Part shown: positions 49,706-53,978 of the stretch, one piece after another
How positions within the stretch are numbered: the stretch's first letter is position 1
Layout: the number at the start of each line of letters is the position of its first letter
Source of the DNA: a delta proteobacterium NaphS2
GTDB lineage: Bacteria; Desulfobacterota; DSM-4660; Desulfatiglandales; Desulfatiglandaceae
DNA: 53,978 nucleotides
Direction of reading: 5' to 3'
NCBI GenBank assembly: GCA_000179315.1
Contig: ADZZ01000232.1
Location: forward strand, 1-53,978
Made by a program: the position numbers and the translations under genes
The notes under the pieces: model-generated
Told to the model about the DNA's origin: nothing
Database searches by the model: none
The model's input: the letters and a program-made list of their open reading frames with translations, nothing else

Positions 49706-50899
49706 CTATAGCATAACTCGGAAAGGCGCCAGTTTTTCAAGAATCGTATTAAGATGGGACAACCCCCTTGTTTCGATGACGAATTCCACTTCTGCGGACT
49801 GAAGCGGTAGTTTGGTGAATGCCCGCTGGTGGTGGACTTCCACAATATTGGCTTCGGCATCGGCGATGCATCGTGTGATTTCCGACAGTGCACCGGGCGA
49901 ATCCCTCAGTTCCACTCGCAGGCGCACGAGGCGCCCGGTTCTTACCAGTCCCCGTTGAATGATGGAGGAGAGCGGCAGCAGGTCAATGTTTCCGCCGGAG
50001 AGAATCAGACCCGTTTTTTTCCCCTTAAAGCGTGACGGGTGTTTCATAACGGCGGCCAGACCCACGGCCCCGGCCCCTTCCACCACTGTTTTTTCAACCT
50101 CCAGGAGGAGAAGTACCGCTTTTTCGATATCCACTTCGTCCACCAGAAGAATGTCGTCCACTTGCTCTTTGACGATCGGCAAGGTCAGACTGCCCGGTTC
50201 CTTGACGGCGATGCCTTCGGCAAGGGAGCATTTCGCCCATTGGGGTGGAATATTTTTGAGGGCGCAGCACATGGATGCATACCCTTCTGCTTCAACACCG
50301 ATGATGGATATATCGGGATTGATGGATTTGGCGGCAACAGCGCATCCGGAAATAAACCCGCCGCCGCCCACGGGCACGACAATGGATTCAAGGTCGGGAT
50401 AGGCTTCCAGCATTTCCAGGACAACCGTTCCCTGCCCCGCCATGACTTTTTCATCGTCGTAAGGGTGGATCAGTTCAAGGCCTCTTTCAACGGCCAGTTG
50501 CCTGGCGTAATCTTTGGCTTCATCGAAGTCCTCCCCTTTGAGAATGACTTCGGCATTGAAAGCACGGGTATGTTCCACTTTAAGGTTGGGGGTGTACCGG
50601 GGCATGATAATAACGGCAGGAATGCCCAGTCTCTCGGCGTGGTAAGCCACGGCCTGGGCGTGATTGCCCGCACTCATGGCGATGACCCCTGTTTTTCGTT
50701 TCCCGGGAGGGAGTGAAAGGAGCTTATTGAGCGCGCCGCGCTCTTTGAAGGAACCGGTGAACTGAAGGTTTTCGAACTTGAGAATCAAGGATGCGCCGGC
50801 AATCTCGGAAAGGGTTGTGGAAGGGGCGCAAAGGGTTTTTACAATTCTGCCCTGAATGGTTTTTGCGGCACTATGAATATCATTTAAAGTGAGGGTCAT
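49706..50899 (-). CDS. threonine ammonia-lyase (catabolic type with ACT domain)
   Basis: The 397-residue PLP enzyme has the PLP lysine in FTGSFKERGALNKL, SAGNHAQAVAYHA, the glycine loop PVGGGGFISG, and LSGGNIDLL. A C-terminal ACT domain (about 325-397; VRLRVELRDSPGALSEIT) is of the short TdcB/IlvA-catabolic type rather than the two-ACT biosynthetic type. It deaminates threonine or serine to 2-oxoacids. It is convergent with the acyl-CoA ligase gene; the 58 bases between show no strong terminator. Confidence 0.92.
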   Translation of the reverse strand: MTLTLNDIHSAAKTIQGRIVKTLCAPSTTLSEIAGASLILKFENLQFTGSFKERGALNKLLSLPPGKRKTGVIAMSAGNHAQAVAYHAERLGIPAVIIMPRYTPNLKVEHTRAFNAEVILKGEDFDEAKDYARQLAVERGLELIHPYDDEKVMAGQGTVVLEMLEAYPDLESIVVPVGGGGFISGCAVAAKSINPDISIIGVEAEGYASMCCALKNIPPQWAKCSLAEGIAVKEPGSLTLPIVKEQVDDILLVDEVDIEKAVLLLLEVEKTVVEGAGAVGLAAVMKHPSRFKGKKTGLILSGGNIDLLPLSSIIQRGLVRTGRLVRLRVELRDSPGALSEITRCIADAEANIVEVHHQRAFTKLPLQSAEVEFVIETRGLSHLNTILEKLAPFRVML

Positions 50900-50963
50900 G
50901 TTGTTGAAACGGCCTTTTCAAAACGATTTATTAACGGGACGATACACGTCCTTACGAACATCC

Positions 50964-52106
50964 TCATGTTGGCGACGTGCAATTGGGCAACGGGGATGAA
51001 GCATCAGGTTTTGCTTCTGTTTTCGTTTGTTTCCGACTGGCTTTGAATCCGGATGAAAGGCCTGCAATGATCGGCTTAACCGACAAGGCCAATAGAAAAA
51101 GGGCGCCGGCCCATTGTGCCCATGGCGGTATGATTTCGGATGCCCGGCCCAACAGTGCCTGGGGTGCCAAACCGAAGGCATGGTAAATGTGATCCACCAG
51201 GAGACCGAAAAGAACCGCAGAGATGCAAATGGCCCCCAAATAGATGGCGGTGGCGCGTTTCCCGAGAGTCCCCCACAGCACTGTCAATGAGGTTATGTTG
51301 GTGGCCGGGCCGGCCAGCAGAAAGACAAGGGCCGCGCCCGGGCTGACACCCTTTAAAATGAGGGCCGCGGCAACGGGAGTGGAGGCCGTGGCACAGATGT
51401 AAAGGGGGATGCCCACCAGCAGCATGCGAAACATGGATGACAGGCCCCCTCCCAGAAAACGGACCATTATTTCATCGGGAACAAGGGCCGTGATCAAGCC
51501 TGCCAGGAGAATGCCGATCAGGAACCATCCGGCCATGTCGTGCCATACATCCGTGAGCGCGTATTTGAGGCCTGCGATGACTTTTTGTTTAACTGTATGG
51601 TGCTTTCTATGTTCCTCCGGTGGACAGTCCTCTCCATCGCAGCAGGCATCTATGGGGCAGGTGAGGTCAGCCGGAACGCTGTCTTCATCTTTGGAATCGT
51701 TAAATGTGTTTTCCGCAATACCGGCGGCGGTGGCTGTTGCAAAAGCCGCAACGGGGCGTGCCACCGTCATGACCGGGTCCAGCAAGGCGTAGGTAATGGC
51801 CAGTGAGTCAACGCCGGATTCCGGGGTTGATATCATGAAAGCAGTGGTTGCGCCCGTACTGGCACCCTGCTTTCGAAGAGAGACGGCTGCCGGAAGTACC
51901 CCGCATGAACAAAGCGGGAGCGGGATGCCTAGAAATGCGGCTTTAAAAACGGAGCTGAATTTCCCTCGTCCCAACTGCCGTGCAACGGACTCGGGATTCA
52001 GGAAGACACGTAACAGGCCGCTCACCAGAAGACCGAACAGAACATAGACTGATGACTCAAGCAAAAGATGCCATGCTTCGCCGAATACATTTGTTATAAA
52101 GGCCAC
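50964..52106 (-). CDS. SO_0444-type metal efflux permease
   Basis: The 380-residue permease has about ten membrane segments in two halves, with the signature IPLPLCSCGVLPAAVSLRKQGAS and FMISTPESGVDSLAITYAL in the first half and GIPLYICATASTPVAAALI in the second. Between the halves is a soluble loop with cysteines and histidines (CPIDACCDGEDCPPEEHRKHH) likely to bind metal. It belongs to the family annotated as SO_0444 Cu/Zn efflux or arsP-like permeases. The regulator gene lies 19 bases upstream on the same strand, so the pair forms an operon under the operator at 52517. Confidence 0.87.
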   Translation of the reverse strand: MAFITNVFGEAWHLLLESSVYVLFGLLVSGLLRVFLNPESVARQLGRGKFSSVFKAAFLGIPLPLCSCGVLPAAVSLRKQGASTGATTAFMISTPESGVDSLAITYALLDPVMTVARPVAAFATATAAGIAENTFNDSKDEDSVPADLTCPIDACCDGEDCPPEEHRKHHTVKQKVIAGLKYALTDVWHDMAGWFLIGILLAGLITALVPDEIMVRFLGGGLSSMFRMLLVGIPLYICATASTPVAAALILKGVSPGAALVFLLAGPATNITSLTVLWGTLGKRATAIYLGAICISAVLFGLLVDHIYHAFGLAPQALLGRASEIIPPWAQWAGALFLLALSVKPIIAGLSSGFKASRKQTKTEAKPDASSPLPNCTSPT

Positions 52107-52125
52107 TTAAAGTTTACCTCTTAAA

Positions 52126-52500
52126 TCACTCACGCACGTGGTCGAGGCCGATTTTGAGCAACTCGGCCACATGGTCGTCGTTCAGGGAATAGTAAAGAAT
52201 CTGCCCGTCCCGCCGCTGTTTGACCAGATCCAGGTCTTTGAGGCGCCTTAGCTGGTGTGAAACCGCCGAATCACTTAAACCCGTAAACGCCGCCAGGTCG
52301 CAGACGCACATTTCACCACTTTGAAGTGCCATGACCATTTTGAGGCGTGTATTGTTTCCCAGAACCTTGTAGGTCAGCGACAATCGCTCCAGATCTTTAT
52401 CGGGAATGGATTCTTTCCAGGCCCGTTCCACACGCTTTAAGTGCACCACATGCACCTGGCAACCGTCTTCTTTTTGGATTCTATTTTTTCGTTGGGTCAT
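52126..52500 (-). CDS. ArsR/SmtB-family metalloregulator
   Basis: The 124-residue protein has the winged helix of ArsR repressors: LGNNTRLKMVMALQSGEMCVCDL (the CVCDL metal-thiolate motif), LSDSAVSHQLRRLKDLDLVKQRRDG (recognition helix) and YYSLNDDHVAELL. A further Cys and His pairs lie near the N-terminus (DGCQVHVVHLKR) and C-terminus. It should repress its own operon with the permease until metal binds. A near-perfect operator sits 17 bases upstream of the ATG. Confidence 0.92.
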   Translation of the reverse strand: MTQRKNRIQKEDGCQVHVVHLKRVERAWKESIPDKDLERLSLTYKVLGNNTRLKMVMALQSGEMCVCDLAAFTGLSDSAVSHQLRRLKDLDLVKQRRDGQILYYSLNDDHVAELLKIGLDHVRE

Positions 52501-52516
52501 AACAAGAAATTTTAGA

Positions 52517-52565
52517 ATTTGAGCATTTGTTCAAATACGATAATGAGTGTGCCTTCAGGTGTCAA
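52517..52565 (-). promoter_or_regulatory. arsR-permease promoter with operator
   Basis: On the minus strand TTGACA (52560-52565) and TATCGT (52537-52542) are 17 bases apart. Immediately downstream of the -10 lies the 20-bp imperfect palindrome ATTTGAGCATTTGTTCAAAT (52517-52536, plus-strand reading), of the SmtB/ArsR operator type. The core GAGCATTTG and the AATACTTGACA context recur in the DUF134 promoter. Confidence 0.82.
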
Positions 52566-52751
52566 GTATTTTGTTGAAGTTGCCCGACGGATGAGCGATC
52601 TAAAATGGGTTTCTATTCCATGAATTTCAACAGGATGCCTTCAAGAAAGGGATTAGAGGGGAGTTTTATGGCGAGGGGATATCCGGTTTGGGGCTCCGGT
52701 CCCAGGTGGCTTAGACCGAAGCCCCATGTTTTCGTAAAGTTTTCAGTTAGG

Positions 52752-53057
52752 TTAAGATGCCTTCTCCAATTCTGCCATACGGTTTTGAATTTGTTCCAAG
52801 GCTGCAGCCATTTCATCAGCCTGCGCTCTCAACATGCTCAGCTCGTCCACTGCTGGCGTCATGCTTGAAACGGCCGGTTGCTGAGCGGAAAATTGTCGGC
52901 CATAACCGAAGCCTCTGCCACGGCCGCGGCCCCTGCCGCCGTAACCGGTTCGACCGAAAGACGATTGAAATTTGGGCATTGCATTCGTGCAGTAGCCTCT
53001 TCCGCCTCCGGTCATGGGACCGGCGCCCATGGGTCCTGTTCCGTTAAATCCAGGCAT
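52752..53057 (-). CDS. DUF5320-type glycine-rich protein
   Basis: The 101-residue protein starts MPGFNGTGPMGAGPMTGGGRGYC, the hallmark of DUF5320 proteins, followed by a GRGRGRGFGYGR stretch and a C-terminal coiled coil (LRAQADEMAAALEQIQNRMAELE). The ATG at 53057 has an ideal GGGAGGTGA ten bases upstream; longer readings would run into the DUF134 gene. Such proteins commonly neighbour DUF134 and dinitrogenase iron-molybdenum-cofactor-like (NifX/NifB) genes in anaerobes. Function is unknown. Confidence 0.85.
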   Translation of the reverse strand: MPGFNGTGPMGAGPMTGGGRGYCTNAMPKFQSSFGRTGYGGRGRGRGRGFGYGRQFSAQQPAVSSMTPAVDELSMLRAQADEMAAALEQIQNRMAELEKAS

Positions 53058-53076
53058 ATGTGTCACCTCCCTTCTT

Positions 53077-53415
53077 TTAGAAAGGGATACCTCTGCCGCG
53101 CCGCCTTCGCCTGTGGCCTCCGGGCGGAATTTCATAATCCCCGCCCTCAATGCGAAGCACTTTTCCAAATACCAGGGCTTCCGCTATTTTCTTTCTCGCT
53201 TGCGTCAGGATCCGGCCGAAGGTCGCTCTTGACACATTCATTCGCTTAGCAGCCTCTTCCTGGCTCAGACCTTCAAAATCACTGAGACGAATCGCCTCCA
53301 GCCCTTCCAGGGGCAAAAAGACGGTGTCAATTCCCTTCTTTTTCCACGGGTGAGGTCTGAAGTTATCCGCAATGGGCGGACCATCAACGAATCTCGGTTT
53401 TCGCGGCCTAGGCAT
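53077..53415 (-). CDS. DUF134-family probable DNA-binding protein
   Basis: The 112-residue protein has the DUF134 layout: MPRPRKPRFV, DTVFLPLEGLEAIRLSDFEGLSQEEAAKRMNVSRATFGRIL (sigma-like helix-turn-helix) and a basic C-terminus rich in Arg (GGHRRRRRGRG). It is probably a transcription factor. It precedes the DUF5320 gene by 19 bases in the same operon. Its promoter carries two palindromes like the ArsR operator. Confidence 0.87.
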   Translation of the reverse strand: MPRPRKPRFVDGPPIADNFRPHPWKKKGIDTVFLPLEGLEAIRLSDFEGLSQEEAAKRMNVSRATFGRILTQARKKIAEALVFGKVLRIEGGDYEIPPGGHRRRRRGRGIPF

Positions 53416-53791
53416 CGGGTTCCCTTTCAGTTATGAGCATTTGCTCATAACATAAGCGAACGAAGAAGGTCTGTCAAGTATTATTTTGAGCATATGCTCA
53501 TAAAAAACGCTTCTCTTCTTGGGGTCAAAAGAAATCAGTCAAAAGTCAGCCTGCTGTAATAAAAGGCCTAAAGTTTCACCGTTTTTGAACCTTTTCCAAT
53601 TTTTCCAGCCAGTTCCGCGCATTTTTTTTATTATGCGCAGAGAATTTTGGCACGAAAAATGAAAATTTTTTCAATTTTTATGCCAATAAATTCAACTAGT
53701 TATTTAACTTTTTACCCTTGAAATTCGCTCCATCTCGTGATAGGATTCGATAACAACTTATTGATATTCCATCGGAAAGGAGCTTGGCAAC
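53416..53791. other. regulatory and IS-flank region
   Basis: This 376-base gap holds the DUF134 promoter and two operators (53431-53500). Further right is a GCGCAT/ATGCGC hairpin (53617-53638) and AT-rich sequence leading into the partial transposase at 53792, probably the end of that insertion element. I see no gene in it. Confidence 0.5.
53431..53500 (-). promoter_or_regulatory. DUF134 promoter flanked by two operators
   Basis: On the minus strand TTGACA (53472-53477) and TATGTT (53449-53454) are exactly 17 bases apart. Palindrome 1, TTATGAGCATTTGCTCATAA (53431-53450), overlaps the -10 box. Palindrome 2, TGAGCATATGCTCA (53487-53500), a perfect 14-mer, lies just upstream of the -35. Both share the core of the ArsR operator at 52517. 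Confidence 0.85.
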
Positions 53792-53978
53792 ATGTTTATT
53801 CTAAACGATATCTTAAAGCCTCTACAAAATGCTTTTTCTTCCACCAATCTCGGCAGGGAACGAGCACACTGGTTCTCTTATGCCATCCTGGCTTTCATCA
53901 TCCCTTTCACTTCATCTATCTCTTCAAACGTGTTGCGTTGCCTCAATACCTTGTTTGGGCTCAACATAACAAACGTCG
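53792..53978 (+). CDS. transposase, N-terminal part, runs off the window
   Basis: The frame starts at an ATG with AAGGAG eleven bases upstream and stays open for 62 codons to the window edge. MFILNDILKPLQNAFSSTNLG, WFSYAILAFIIPFTSS and LRCLNTLFGL recall the N-terminus of IS4-like transposases found in sulfate reducers. The catalytic part is outside the window, so the family is tentative. Confidence 0.6.
   Translation, partial: MFILNDILKPLQNAFSSTNLGRERAHWFSYAILAFIIPFTSSISSNVLRCLNTLFGLNITNV

Noticed and set aside
1-53978. CRISPR array, rRNA, tRNA or replication origin
   Set aside because: No regularly spaced repeats, no conserved rRNA stretches, no cloverleaf with CCA-type acceptor and no DnaA-box cluster were noticed by reading; a covariance-model scan would be needed to exclude a tRNA.

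Overview
The window looks like a chromosome segment from an anaerobic, probably sulfate-reducing member of the Desulfobacterota (class Desulfobacteria). This is inferred from gene content, not from a marker gene. The content includes an ADP-forming acyl-CoA synthetase fused to a GNAT domain, a GlcD/CCG-domain oxidase pair, a 4-hydroxybenzoyl-CoA-reductase-type molybdenum hydroxylase, a MamK-like actin, an SO_0444-type metal permease and DUF134/DUF5320 genes. I found no rRNA, tRNA or CRISPR array.

Layout. (1) 1-4260 is a graveyard of insertion sequences: an IS1595-type transposase running off the left edge, an IS21 istA without istB, a truncated ISAzo13 copy and a broken hydrolase gene. (2) 4447-7944 holds an ArsC-like gene pair, a hicBA toxin-antitoxin pair and a ModF-like tandem ATPase. 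(3) 6400-12314 (minus) is a probable five-gene operon: adenosine-specific kinase, glcD (two compensating frameshifts), glcF-like Fe-S protein, LarA-like racemase, modF. An 18-bp perfect palindrome lies upstream. (4) 12683-17011 holds an MBL hydrolase, a MamK-like actin overlapping a membrane-anchored amidase, and alanine racemase. (5) 17298-23588 (plus) is a catabolic operon: three-subunit molybdenum hydroxylase, saccharopine-dehydrogenase-like protein and class III aminotransferase, with a palindrome and a hairpin leader in front. (6) 23843-32555 is an envelope and signalling block: alanine-zipper lipoprotein, SAP-SAP-L,D-transpeptidase, a NarX/NarL-type pair, a CheB-CheR-PAS fusion and three single-domain receivers. 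(7) 32853-44580 holds an acyl-CoA synthetase, a radical SAM protein, a complete ISAzo13 element, three hsp20 paralogues, a MauE/rhodanese/TlpA redox operon, several gene remnants and a decayed ISKra4-type element joined to a collapsed groEL. (8) 44629-50899 has livHMGF plus an acyl-CoA ligase, then threonine ammonia-lyase. (9) 50964-53415 has a metal-efflux permease with its ArsR regulator and the DUF5320/DUF134 pair, then the start of another transposase.

The most interesting signal is not a gene. Four promoter regions (for the lipoprotein, the SAP/L,D-transpeptidase operon, a CheY-like receiver and an hsp20) share one non-coding module with invariant spacing: GGGA-N6-TCCC, 30 nt, WTGAAY, 8 nt, CTATGGAC. 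The controlled genes are envelope, chaperone and signalling genes, which suggests an undescribed stress regulon. A second shared signal is a near-identical operator (core GAGCATWTG) over the -10 boxes of the arsR-like gene and the DUF134 gene. It links a metal permease to an uncharacterised protein pair.
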